From Xylocopa sonorina (lineage: Eukaryota; Arthropoda; Insecta; Hymenoptera; Apidae), in the NCBI RefSeq assembly GCF_050948175.1, contig NW_027490447.1:186001-250000 (forward strand): a stretch of DNA of 64,000 nucleotides, in the 5' to 3' direction. How positions within the stretch are numbered: the stretch's first letter is position 1; each line of letters opens with the position of its first letter. Position numbers and translations under genes: made by a program. Below are positions 38,673-50,924 of the stretch, piece by piece. The notes under the pieces were generated by a model. It did no database searches, was not told where the DNA came from, and was given only the letters and a program-made list of their open reading frames with translations.

Positions 38673-41580
38673 CCTCGTATTCACTTCAAAAGAATGTAAA
38701 TGCGACACTTCCTTACTAGGAAATAGCGACTGCAGATGTCTCCGTATCGAAGCAACAGATATCTAATGCTTCATAGAACGGGATATCGCTTCCTATTTCT
38801 ATGTTTCATGATGAGATATAATATTCATTGTGGAGTGTTATGTACACCTCGTATTCACTTCAAAAGAATGTAAATGCGACACTTCCTTTCTAGGAAATAG
38901 CGTTTCCAGATGTCTACGTATCGAAACAATAGAGTTCTAATGCTTCTCAATACAGGATATCGTATCTCATTACTATGTTTCATGATAAGATATAATATTC
39001 ATTGTGCAGTGTTATGTATACCTTGAATTCACATTAAATGAATGCAGTTGCGACACATCCTTGCAAGGAAATAGCGTTTGCAGATGTCTACGTATCGTAG
39101 CAATAGAGTTCTAGTGCTTCTTAAAACGCGATATAGCATCTCACTCCTATGTTTCATGATAAGGTATAATATTCATTGCGAAGTGTCATGTATACCTCGT
39201 ATTCACTTCAAGGGAATGTAAATGCAACGCCTCCTTGCTAGGAAATAGCGTTTGCAGATGTCTACGTATCGTAGCAATAGATTACTAATGCTTCTTAAAT
39301 CGCGAAATCGCATTTCGCTTCTATGCTTCGTGATAAGGTATAATATTCAATGTGGAGTATTATGTATTTCCCGCATTCACTTCATAAGAATGAAAATGCG
39401 ACACATCCTTGCTATTAAATAGCGTTTCCATTTGTCTTCGTATCGTAGCAATAGATATTATAATGCTTCTTAAATCGCGATGTCGCATCTCATTATCATG
39501 TTTCATGATAAGACATAATATTCATTGTGCTGTGTTATGTATACCTCTTATTCACTTCAGAAGAATGTAAATGCGACACATAATTGCTAGGAAATAGCGT
39601 TTGCAGATATGTACGTAACGCAGAAATAGTATTCTAACGCTTCTCAAAGCGCGATATCGCATCTCATTACCATGCTTCATGATAAGATATAGTATTCATT
39701 GTGCAGTGTTATGTATTCCTCGTCTCTACTTGAAATGTATGTAATGCTTCTTAAAACGTGATATGGCATCTCATTTCTATGTTTCATGATAAGATATAAT
39801 ATTCATTGTGGAGTGTTATGTATACCTGGCATTCACTTCAAAAGAATGTAAATGCGACACTTCCTTGCTAGGATATAGCGTTTGCAGATGTCTACATATC
39901 GTACCAATAGTGATCTAATGCATCTTAAAACGAGATGTCGCATCTCGTTTCTGTGTTTCATGATAAGATGTAATATTCATTGCGAAGTGTCATGTATACC
40001 TCGTATTCACTTCAAAAGAATGTAAATGCGACACTTCCTTTCTAGGAAATAGCGACTGCTGATGTCTCCGTATCGAAGCAAGAGAGTTCTAATACTTCTT
40101 AAATCGCGATATCGCATCTCATTCCTTTGTTTCGTGATAAGGTATAATATTCATTGCGAAGTGTCATGTTTGTCTCTTATTCACTTCACAAGAATGAAAA
40201 TGCGACACTTCCTTGCTAGGAAATAGCGTTTCCAGATATCTACGTACCGTAGCAGTAAATTTCTTATGCTTCTTAAAACGGGATATCGCATCTCATTTCT
40301 ATGCTTCATGACTAGATATAAAATTCATTGCGAAGTGTGATGTTTTACTCGTATTCACTTCAAAAGAATGTAAATTAGACACTTCCATGCTAGGAAATAG
40401 CGTTTGCAGATGTCTACGTATCGTAGCAATAGAGTTCTAATGCTTCTTAAAACGCGATATCGCATCTCACTTCTATGTTTCATGATAAGATATAATATTC
40501 ATTGCGAAGTGTCATGTTTACCTCGATTTCACTTCACAAGAATGTAAATGCGACACTTCATTTCTAGGAAATATTGTTTGCAGATGTCTACGTATCACAG
40601 CAATAGAGTACTAATGCTTCTTAAAACGAGATGTCGTATTTCATTTCTATGTTTCGTAATAAGATATAATATTCATTGTGTAATGTTATGTACACCTCGT
40701 ATTCACTTCAGTGGAATGTAAGTGCGACATGTCCTTGCTAGTAAATAGAGTTTGCAGATCTCTACGTATATTAGCAATAGAGTTCTAATGCTTTTCAAAA
40801 CTCGATATAGCACCTCATTCCTATGTTTCATGATAAGATATAATATTCATTGTGGACTGTTATGTATACCTCGTATTCACTTCAAAAGAATGTAGATGCG
40901 ACACTTCCTTGCTAGGAAATAACATTTCCAGATGTCTACGCATCGCAGCAATAGAGTTCTAATGCTTCTTAAAACGAGATATCGCATCTCATTTCTATGT
41001 TTCATGATCAGATATGTTATTCATTGCGAAGTGTCATGTATACCTCGTATTCACTTCAAAAGAATGTAAATGCGTCATTTCTATGCTAGGAAATAGCGTT
41101 TGCAGATGTCTGCGTATCGTAGCAATAGAGTTCTAATGCTTCTTAGACGCGATATCGCATCTCATTTCTATGTTTCATGCTATGATATAATATTCGGTGA
41201 CAATTGATGTGTATACCTCGTCTACACTACAAAAGAATGAAAACGCCACACTTCCTTGCTAGGAAAATGCGTTTCCAGTTATCTACGTATCGAAGTATTA
41301 GAGTTCCAATGCTTCTTAAAACGCGATATCGCATCTCATTTCTCTGTTTCATGATAAGATATAATATTCATTGGGAAGTGTTATGTATACCTCGTCTACA
41401 ATACCAATGAATGTAAATGCGACACTTCCTTCTTTGGAAATAACGTTTCCAGATGTCCACGTATCGAAGCATTAGAGATCTAGTGCTACTAAAACGCAAT
41501 ATCGCATCTCATTTCTGGGTTTCAAGATAAGTTATAATATTCATTGCGAAGTATTATGTATACCTCGACTACACTTCCAA
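38671..41580 (-). repeat. Satellite array A2 (minus orientation, about 17 monomers)
   Basis: Same 174-bp monomer as B1 but reverse-complemented. Monomers are clearly diverged from each other and no HOR was noticed. No gene is seen. Confidence 0.95.
39661..39768 (-). repeat. Truncated monomer in A2 (about 66 bp missing)
   Basis: The central palindrome position recurs after only 108 bp (39651 to 39759). The part between TGAAATGTATGTAA and AATGCTTC is fused, removing the ACTTCCTTGCTAGG and TACGTATCG portions. Confidence 0.8.
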
Positions 41581-42917
41581 AGATACTACCCGGTAATTTG
41601 CGGCGTGTTGCGTAGTTTCCCGTAGCCCTTGTTAGTTAAATCCACGTCGAGATCATAAATAAACATGCCGTGACTTCAGTATCTCGCGACCTGAGTGTGT
41701 GTACTTGGCTAGGCGTAGTCGAGAGGAGGAGCATTTCGATGTTTCATGGGTTGTTCCGCCCCAGGGTTCCCGGGGTCGTGTAGTCTATCCCTTTGCTACT
41801 TTCTGAGCAGCTGGCACCCAAGAAAAGTTGTACGTGAGCGGATACCTTGGAACGATAGATCGCTTTAGATTAAAATACGTTTTACACCTTAAAGCATTTA
41901 GATAATTAACCCCTTCGAGCTTCCCTGACTTACTATATATAGGTTTCCGTCACAACTAATAGGAACCATCACTTTACATAGATATATAGAACACACATAG
42001 TTTTAAACGTAGAACTGAGAATTTTGAGAACTTACTTTGAAACGTTAGTAGTGATAAATTCCATCGGATTTCATAGAAATTCAGAACTTACTTGCTATGA
42101 AACATAGGCAGATAAGGGCCATCGCGTTGCTTAGAACTTTAGAACTTGCTTACTTCAACAAAGATTTCTATTGGCTTCGTCCGTTCTTTTAGAAGAGTTT
42201 TTGATAAACCACATACTTTTCACGCTTCTGATATCTTTGATAGTTCGCGAGATGTAATCGTTTAAGTTTTAAAATGATTACTTGGTGTGGATTATTATTT
42301 AGTATCTCGCTCATAAACGAGTCTGCATAGGATTTAATCCATAAGTTTTTAAGCCTGGAATTTATGCAGTTATTTGTTATTCACTTATTGCTCAAACGAC
42401 AAAGATTCTGACCACTTCAAAATGGTTGACTTTCATCAATTTTCTTAAAAATTGAAATACTGCCCAACTGTTTGCATTAAAGACTGTAATTAAAGCTTTC
42501 GAAACATTTTACCTCTTATAGATGAATTCTGGAATTGAAATTGAATGTTTGACTTTTCTAGCTCCTGTTTAGACATCTTTCTATTGGAATGTTCAAGTAT
42601 TTTTCATATTCATAATTATTAAAAATGTTTTACTTGATTCTTTTATTTAATATTTAGAATTTTCTGAGAAATATTCTTTATCGTAATGAATTATATAATT
42701 GCAATTATAATTCTTTATGAAGTAATAATAACAGAAAGGTATGTATCCATTCTTGTAGTTTTGTAAAGAGTATTTAATCTTACTATCTAAAATGAAACAT
42801 TGAGATCTGTTTACAATCTAATGGAATTTAATTACCTTTTGATTCAAATTCACAATGATAATCTTCCATAGTTCAACAATTTTGTGAGCTGTCCTCAGGA
42901 ATCCGCAGCTCTGTACT

Positions 42918-42924
42918 TATAAAA
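42918..42924 (+). promoter_or_regulatory. TATA box candidate upstream of U1 gene, copy 2
   Basis: TATAAAA, same position relative to the gene as at 1841. Confidence 0.4.
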
Positions 42925-43192
42925 TGAACGACACAAAGAACAGCCTAACCAAACGTATTCGAACCGATTTTTCAATACTAATCTTATCATGTTTAACTTA
43001 TGCTGCAAACTATTGAAATGCCCTTCGAAAAGTGTTTATTCATAGTGAAGTAAACGGTAAGTATTATGCCTTCCACCACTGTTTACAGTACGTATGTTTC
43101 ATTTACTATCAAAACCGTGAGTATTATCGCCTTTCTTTACTTTTTGTAACCTTCAATGCCTTCGTGTTACAGATCGTTAAACTTGCATTAAA

Positions 43193-43934
43193 ATGCTCTA
43201 TCGTATTACGGAAGAATGGACATACCAATTCATTTTAAAAAATGAAGGTAACCTTCATATGTCCAACATAACTCCACTTACAAAAAAACTATTTTCATCA
43301 ACGGATGGCCCCTTTGTACTGTGCAATTTTATATTAGCAAAAACTTCTATGAAACTTATAGTTTCGTGGATATCTGAGGTGCTAATTATTACTGCCCCAC
43401 CCTGTATATTGTTATGGATGTGTCCAACAAGGCAACGATGAACAGAGTTAAATTTAATATTATGATGTTTATTATTTTACTTATAGTATATTTGTTTTTC
43501 TGGAATTTTGCCAAAAAACAATGTTCACGATGTCGACAGATGAATATATTTGCCTTAGAATTACAAGAGCCAACAATTTCGAAAGTAGAATATTACTTTA
43601 CTTCGCTAACCGAATCATTGCAAACGTTAAGTAAAGTGCGTGCCTTTCAAAACAGTCAGATGCAAATTACGATACAACGTTTCCAAGAAATGGTACGTGC
43701 CACTGTTTTTTAATTTCCGTTTATTTAATCAAAGGAAATTTAATTGAAATATCCGCAAAATTTGAGGACAAAAAGTTTTTGTAATTTTACGCAACATATA
43801 TGATGGTGATAAAGGATAAGTATACGGAACTGAAAATGGAAAGTAGCGAGCAGAAAAAGAAACTGATGGAGCTACAAAGTAGATTGATACATCCGTCAAA
43901 TGATGATTCTAGGTTAATAAAATCTGTTAATTAA
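43193..43934 (+). CDS. Candidate spliced gene: small single-pass membrane protein with coiled-coil tail (unrecognised)
   Basis: I do not recognise this protein. A reading frame of 162 residues results from exons 43193-43247, 43379-43692 and 43815-43934, with GT-AG introns of 131 and 122 bp that keep phase. The start is the first ATG after a pyrimidine-rich acceptor (TTACAG, AG at 43171-43172); a shorter form could begin at Met31 (43414) or Met39. Residues about 44-62 form one strongly hydrophobic helix, followed by KKQ and CSRC, which suggests a type II or tail-facing membrane anchor. Residues about 84-150 are rich in Gln, Glu, Lys and Leu and could form a coiled coil. An alternative last exon beyond 44140 is possible. 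The first coding exon and the weak acceptor at 43377-43378 are the least certain parts. It may be a captured fragment of a host gene or a pseudogene. Confidence 0.33.
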
Positions 43935-44113
43935 AGAACTATTGCAAAAATCAAGTATAATCAATATTACTTCTGCTCAAAGGCTATAATAGAATTGGAC
44001 CGAAATGGGTACAAAACCGGCAATTATATCTATACGTTCTATTCTATGCAAAGGCAAATATTTCAAAGAGAGAAGATGTGTTACTTACAAATTACTTATG
44101 TTCCTAGATATCT

Positions 44114-44140
44114 CACTAATTTAGGCTTCTTGTCTTGCAG
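44114..44140 (+). other. Strong 3' splice-site candidate, copy 2
   Basis: Same CACTAAT branch-like site and CTTGCAG acceptor as at 3037-3063. Confidence 0.35.
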
Positions 44141-44344
44141 AACTTATCATTCATGTAACATGTAAAGGGGTCGAAGAATAGTAAAAGATTTTTAAATTTC
44201 ATAGCCTCACTTGATACGTCGATTGGATCACGTAAAATATCGGACATTAATTGCATCTACATCTTCAGACCTTAAATATATAATTGCAACAACATATTTA
44301 ATAGCGTTTTAATAACATTTTTCTAATTGTTTATATCTATGTCT

Positions 44345-44350
44345 AATAAA
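44345..44350 (+). terminator. Poly(A) signal candidate AATAAA, copy 2
   Basis: AATAAA downstream of the candidate gene, conserved with 3268. Confidence 0.3.
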
Positions 44351-45622
44351 TATATATTAATCGAATAAGTTGCTTTACCAAAGGATAAAAGTATCTGAGG
44401 CTTACAAATCGGAGCATTACATAACAAACGTGCATCACATATATAATATTACATGTAACAAAAGATGAAGACCAAAAAGATCGTACATAAGTTGAATCCA
44501 CAATGCGGTCATAGAGATACAGAAACGGCAAAAATTCCAAACAATAATTTAAAAAATTTAAAAAGGGGGGAGTGAAAATCCATCTCCTTGACGATGATAA
44601 GGAACAAGTCTGCCTCATGCACTACAATATCCCAAACAGCCAGCGATTGGCACGCCAATGACAACGGATGGTACGAATTCCGTGACAGAACTGTGCTAAC
44701 AAAGTGCTCCTACTCAGCTTTCGAAATGGCATACTGTTAGTACTGGGGCGGCATTCGTATCACGGCACTATTCAGCAGTAGGCTGACATTTACTAATGGG
44801 GAAGCTGTTTCTATAAAAATTATAAGCAAATATGAAAAATGACTAAACTGTGCAAATTATTTATCTTGATTCCAATATAGATACACCGGCACAAAACAAA
44901 GATATAAGAACTCGATTTTATTATTTTCTATAAACTAGCTCGATAGGGCGATTTTTTCCATAAAGCCGATAATTACTTTGTCATAAAAATATATACACTT
45001 ATTTTATATATATTTTCTTCAATTTATTGTTACAAATTCATGCAATTGAGGGTTACATTATATACGATGACAGCATGTTATTTCAGAAATTACACAAGGC
45101 GAAGTTAGGGACGCAACAGCATGAATTTTTATTTTATAAGTAATATTTTTTTCATAAATAATATTTTTAGTCTATGATGGATTGAAAGAAATATATACGA
45201 CTCGCTCAATAACTATAAATATAGGAAAACGACCATCAAAATGTCTATCAATACTCATATGCTGAACATCTACTGACATCTAACTGTTCTAATTTGTATG
45301 AAAGCACAGGTTCCCCATTGCCAAATGTGATCCTGCGTCATTGCTGAGGGGATTCATGAATGGAGCGATGATACGCGTGTCACCATGGTGCTGGTTCTGC
45401 GCGATTCGCTTGTCTAGAACGTGCTGGTAACACGATCTGGCATTTTAGTCAACGAATCCGGTCACAGATGACTACGAATCAGTTGACACTCCTCGGAAGT
45501 GGCAATATAGTGCCGGCATGGTGTCGCTACCATCTTGCCGTTTGTTATCTGGGATGCTTTTTAGTGCATTATTCGGAATTGAATTTGACCACATAGTTAC
45601 TTAATCGCAAATTTGTATGTAC

Positions 45623-45642
45623 TGTGACGTAGTGAAGTCACA
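45623..45642. other. Perfect 6-bp dyad, LTR-like end, U1 copy 2
   Basis: TGTGAC-gtagtgaa-GTCACA, identical to 4546-4565. Confidence 0.4.
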
Positions 45643-46080
45643 AGGCTCGCTCACCCCCGCACCCTGCTTCGGTTAGACTAGCTCGCAGATCACCACCCAT
45701 GCGAGAAGCGCGACACGGACCATCGCGATAGCTGTATTTGTGAGGAGCGTGAAATACACGATGGTAGAACCTTCCCCCCCCCCCCCCCCCCCCCACGTTC
45801 GTTTCTCTCTCTCTGTTCTACGGATTAGACTGGCGAGCTGATGGAAGAAGCGACCCATAAGACGCCTCTTCGGCGGATAATAAGAGCGCACGTTCGCGGA
45901 AGGGCTGTACGCCGAGGTAGCGTGACGGGCTCGACGGTGGAGGAGTCGGGAAGTGAGCAAGAAGAGACCCTGAAGCACGAAGGATAGGATACAGAGCTCT
46001 GCAACGATAAGACCGCTGCCATAGTCCATGGAGACAAACAGGATAGTTCTCGGGTGTGAGAAGGACCTCTACCCCTCTCC
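45643..46080. other. GC-rich right flank of U1, copy 2
   Basis: Minus-strand ORFs (45673-46029 and 45825-46112) match those of copy 1 only up to the poly-G tract, after which the frame and sequence differ. No supported gene. Confidence 0.45.
45774..45794 (+). repeat. 21-bp poly(C) tract
   Basis: C run one base longer than in copy 1, followed by ACGTTCG instead of GCCGTTCG. Confidence 0.9.
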
Positions 46081-46262
46081 ATTAGAACTCTATTGCTTCG
46101 ATACCTAGACATCTAGAAACGCTATTCCCTAGCAACGAAGTGTTGCATTTACATTCTTTTGACGTGTAGACGAGAATACATGTCACTTCGCAATGAATAT
46201 TATATCTTATCATGAAAAATAGAAATGAGATGCGATATCGCGTTCTAAGAAGCATTAGAACT

Positions 46263-48367
46263 CTATTGTTTCGATAAGTAGACATCTGGAAACGTAATTT
46301 TCTAGAGAGGAAGTGTTGCATTTACATTCATTTGAAGTGTAAGCGAGGAATACATGACACTTCGCAATGAATATTATATCTTATCATGAAACATAGAAAT
46401 GTGATGCTATATCACGATTTAAGAAGCATTAGAACTCTATTGCTTCGATACGTAGACATCTGGTAACGCTGTTTCCAAGAAGGGAAGTGTCGCATTTACA
46501 TTCATTTGAAGTGTAGACGAGGAATACACAATACTTCGCAATGGATATTATTTCTTATCATGAAACATAGAAGCGAGATTGCGATATCGCGATTTAAGAA
46601 GCATTAGAACACTATTGCTTCGATACGTAGACATCTGCAAACGCTACATCCTAGCAAGGAAGTGTTGCACTTACATTCTTTTGAAGTCTATGCGAGGTAT
46701 ACGTGGCATCTCGCAAAGAATATTATATCTTATCATGAAACCTAGAAATGGGATGCGATATCCCGTTTTAAGAAGCATTAGATCTCTATTGCTACGATAC
46801 GTAGACATCTGCAGACGCTATTTCCAAGCAAGGGAGTGTCGCATTTACACTCTTTTGAAGGGAATACGAGATATACATGACACTTCCCAATGAACATTAT
46901 ATCTTATCACGAAACATAGAAATGAGATGCGATATCGCGATTTAAGAAGAATTAGAACTCTATTGGTTCGATACGTCGACATCTGCAAACGCTATTTCCA
47001 AGCAAGGGAGTGTCGCACTTACATTCATTTGAAGAGTATCCGAGGTATACATAACACGACGCAATGAATATTATAACTTATCATGAAACATAGAAATGAA
47101 ATGCGATATCGCGATTTAAGAAGCTTTAGAACTCTATAGCTTCGATACGTAGACATCTGCAAACGCTACTTCCCAGCAAACAAGTGTCGCATTTACATTC
47201 ATTTGAAGTGTATGCGAGGTATAAGTGACACTTCGCAATGAGTATTATAACTTATAATGAAACATAGAAATGAGATGCGATATCGCGCTTAAAGAAGCAT
47301 TGTAACTCAATTGCTTCGATACGGAGACATCTGGAATCGCTATTTCCTAGCAAGGATGTGTGGCATTTACATTCTTTTGAAGTGAATACAAGGTATACAA
47401 GACACTTCGCAATGAATATTATATCTTATCACGAAACATAGAAATGAGATGCGATATCGCGATTTAAGAAGAATTAGAACTCTATTGGTTCGATACGTCG
47501 ACATCTGCAAACGCTATTTCCAAGCAAGGGAGTGTCGCACTTACATTCATTTGAAGAGTATCCGAGGTATACATAACACGACGCAATGAATATTATAACT
47601 TATCATGAAACATAGAAATGAAATGCGATATCGCGATTAAGAAGCTTAGAACTCTATAGCTTCGATACGTAGACATCTGCAAACGCTACTTCCTAGCAAA
47701 CAAGTGTCGCATTTACATTCATTTGAAGTGTATGCGAGGTATAAGTGACACTTCGCAATGAGTATTATAACTTATAATGAAACATAGAAATGAGATGCGA
47801 TATCGCGCTTAAAGAAGCATTGTAACTCAATTGCTTCGATACGGAGACATCTGGAATCGCTATTTCCTAGCAAGGATGTGTGGCATTTACATTCTTTTGA
47901 AGTGAATACAAGGTATACAAGACACTTCGCAATGAATATTATATCTTATCATCAAACATAGAAATGAGATGCGATATCGCTTTTTAAGAAGCGTTAGAAC
48001 TCTATTGCTACGATACATAGACCTCTGCAAACGCTACTTCCCAGAAAGGAAGTGTCGCATTTACATTCTTTAGAAGTGAAGTGGAGGTGTACATGACACT
48101 TCGCAATGAATGTTAATACCTTATCATGAAACATAGAAGTGAGATGCGAAATCGCGATTTAAGCAGTATTAGAACTCTATTGCTACGATACGTAGACATC
48201 TGCAAACGCTATTTCCTAGCAAGCAAGTGTCGCATTTACATTCTCTGAAGTGAATACGAGGCATATATGACACTTCGCAATGAATATTATTACTTATCAT
48301 AAAACATAGAAATGAGATGCGATATCGTGTTTTAAGAAGCACTAGAACTCTATTGCTACGATACGTA
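46263..48367 (+). repeat. Twelve monomers present in B2 but absent from B1
   Basis: This stretch of about 2105 bp corresponds to the deletion junction at 5181 in B1. It includes a 3-monomer block copied in tandem: 46939-47460 and 47461-47982 are 522 bp apart and share rare variants (GGTTCGATACGTCGAC, AACACGACGCAATG). Confidence 0.75.
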
Positions 48368-50924
48368 GGCATCTGCAAACGCTATTTCCTAGAAAGGAAT
48401 TGTCGCATTACATTCTTTTGAAGTGAATACGAGGTATACATGACACTTCGCATTGAATATTATATCTTATCACCAAACATAGAAGTGAGTTGCGATATCG
48501 CGTTTTAAGAAGCATTAGAATTCTATTGCCTCGACGCGAAGACATCTGCAGACGCTATTTCCTAGCATGGAAGTGTCGCATTTACATTCTTTTGAAGTGA
48601 ATACGAGGTGTACATGACACTTCGCAATGAATATTGTATCTTATCACGAAACATAGAAATGAGATGCGATATCGCGATTTAAGTAGCATTAGAAATCTAT
48701 TGCTGCGATACGTAGACATCTGCAAACGCTATTTCCTAGCAGGCAGTAGTCGCATTTACATTCTTTTGAAGTGAATACGAGGTATACATTGACACTTCGT
48801 AATGAGTATTATATCTTATCATGAAACATAGAAGAGAGATGCGAGATCGCGTTCTAAGTAGCGTTAGAAATCCATTGCAACGATACGTAGACGTCTGAAT
48901 ACGCCATTTCCTAGCAAGGAAGTGTCGCATTTACATTCGTTTGGAGGGAATACGAGGTATACATGACACTTCGCAATGAACATTATTTCTTATCACGAAA
49001 CATATAAATGAGGTGTCATATCGCGATATAAGTAGCATTAGAACGCTATTGCTGCGATATGTAGACATCTGCAAACGCTATTTCCTAGCAAGCAATAATC
49101 GCATTTACATTCTTTTGAAGTGAATACGAGGTATACAGGACACTTCGCAATGAATATTATATCATATCACGAAACATGGAAATGAGATGCGATATCGCGA
49201 TTTAAGTAGCATTGGAACTCTATTGCTACGATACGTAGACATCTGTGAACGCTATTTCCTAGGCTGGAAACGTAGCATTTACATTGCTTTGAAGTAAATA
49301 CGAGGTATACATGGACACTTCGCGATGAATATTATATCCTATCACGAAACATATAAATGAGATGCGATATCGCGATTTAAGTAGCATTAGAAATCTATTG
49401 CTACGATACGTAGACATCTGAATACGCCATTTCCTAGCAAGGAAGTGTCGCATTTACATTCGTTTGAAGGGAATACGAGGTATACATAACACTTCGCAAT
49501 GAATATTATATCTTATCGTGAAGCATAGAAATGAGATGCGATATCTCGTTTTGAGAAGCATTAGAACTCCATTGCTCCGATACGTAGTCATCTGCAAACG
49601 CTATTTCCTAGCAAGGAAGATTCGCATTTACATTCGTTGAAGGGAATACGAGGTATACATAACACTTCGCCATGAATATTATATCTTATCGTGAAGCATA
49701 GAAATGAGATGCGATATCTCGTTTTGAGAAGCATTAGAACTCCATTGCTCCGATACGTAGTCATCTGCAAACGCTATTTCCTAGCAAGGAAGATTCGCAT
49801 TTACATTCTTTTGAAGTGGAATACGAGGTATACATAACACTTCGCAATGAATATTATATCTCATAATGAAACATAGAATTGAGATTCGATATCGCGTTTA
49901 AGAAACATTAGAACTCTATTGCCTCGACGCGTAGACATCTGCAGACGCTATTTCCTAGCATGGAAGTGTCGCATTTACATTCTTTTGAAGTGAATACGAG
50001 GTATACCTGACACTTCGCGATGAATATTATATCTTATCACGAAACATATAAATGAGATGCGATATCGCGATTTAAGAAGCATTAGAACTCTATTGCTACG
50101 ATACGTAGACATCTGAATACGCCATTTCCTAGCAAGGAAGTGTCGCATTTACATTCGTTTGGAGGGAATACGAGGTATACATGACACTTCGCAATGAATA
50201 TTATATCTTATCATGTAACATAGAAGAGAGATGCGATTTCGCGTTTTAAGAAGCATTAGATCTCTATGGCCTCGATGCGGAGACATCTGCAAACGCTATT
50301 TCCTAGCATGGAAGTGTCGCACTTACATTCTTTTGAAGTGAATACGAGGTATACATGATACTTCGCAATGAATATTATATCTTATCACGAAGCATATAAA
50401 TGAGATGCGATATCGCGATTTAAGTAACATTAGAACACCGTTTCTACGATACGTAGACATCTGCAAAAGCTATTTCCTAGAAAGCAATAGTCGCATTACA
50501 TTCTTTTGAAGTGAATACGAGGTATACATGACACTTCGCAATGAATATTATATCTTATCATGAAACATAGAAGAGAGATGCGATATCGCGTTGTAAGAAG
50601 CATTAGAACTCGATGGCCTCGATGCGGAGGTATTTGCAAACGCTATTTCCTAGCATGGAAGTGTCGCACTTACATTCTTTTGAGTGAGTACGAGGTATAC
50701 ATGACACTTCGCAATGAATATCATATCTTATCACGAAACATATAAATGAGATGCGATATCGCGATTTAAGTAGCATTAGAACTCTACTGCTACGATACAT
50801 AGATATCTGGAATCGCTATTTCCTAGCAAGGAAGTACCGCATTTACATTCTTTTGATGTGAATACGAAGTATACACGACACATCGCAATGAATATTATAT
50901 ATTATCCTGAAACATAGAAATGAG

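Larger units (their letters stand above)
506..41580. repeat. Macro-repeat unit 1 (U1-B1-U2-A2), about 41 kb
   Basis: The order U1, plus-strand satellite B, U2, minus-strand satellite A is found twice head-to-tail. U1 starts recur at 506 and 41581, and U2 recurs with an offset of about 23,320. The last A monomer before each U1 also shares a private variant (TCTGGGTTTCAAGA), so the duplicated block includes satellite as well as the inserts. This unit is longer than the second one because its B array is about 18 kb larger. An assembly duplication is possible, but the 6% divergence of the U2 copies and the different B arrays argue for real separate copies. Confidence 0.85.
41581..46080. repeat. 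U1 insert, copy 2
   Basis: Matches 506-5001 with only small indels. It is flanked, as copy 1, by minus-strand monomers on the left and plus-strand monomers on the right, and the neighbouring monomers are also orthologous. It carries the intact version of the candidate gene. The other parts, 41581-42917 and 43935-45622, hold no gene I can support. Confidence 0.9.
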
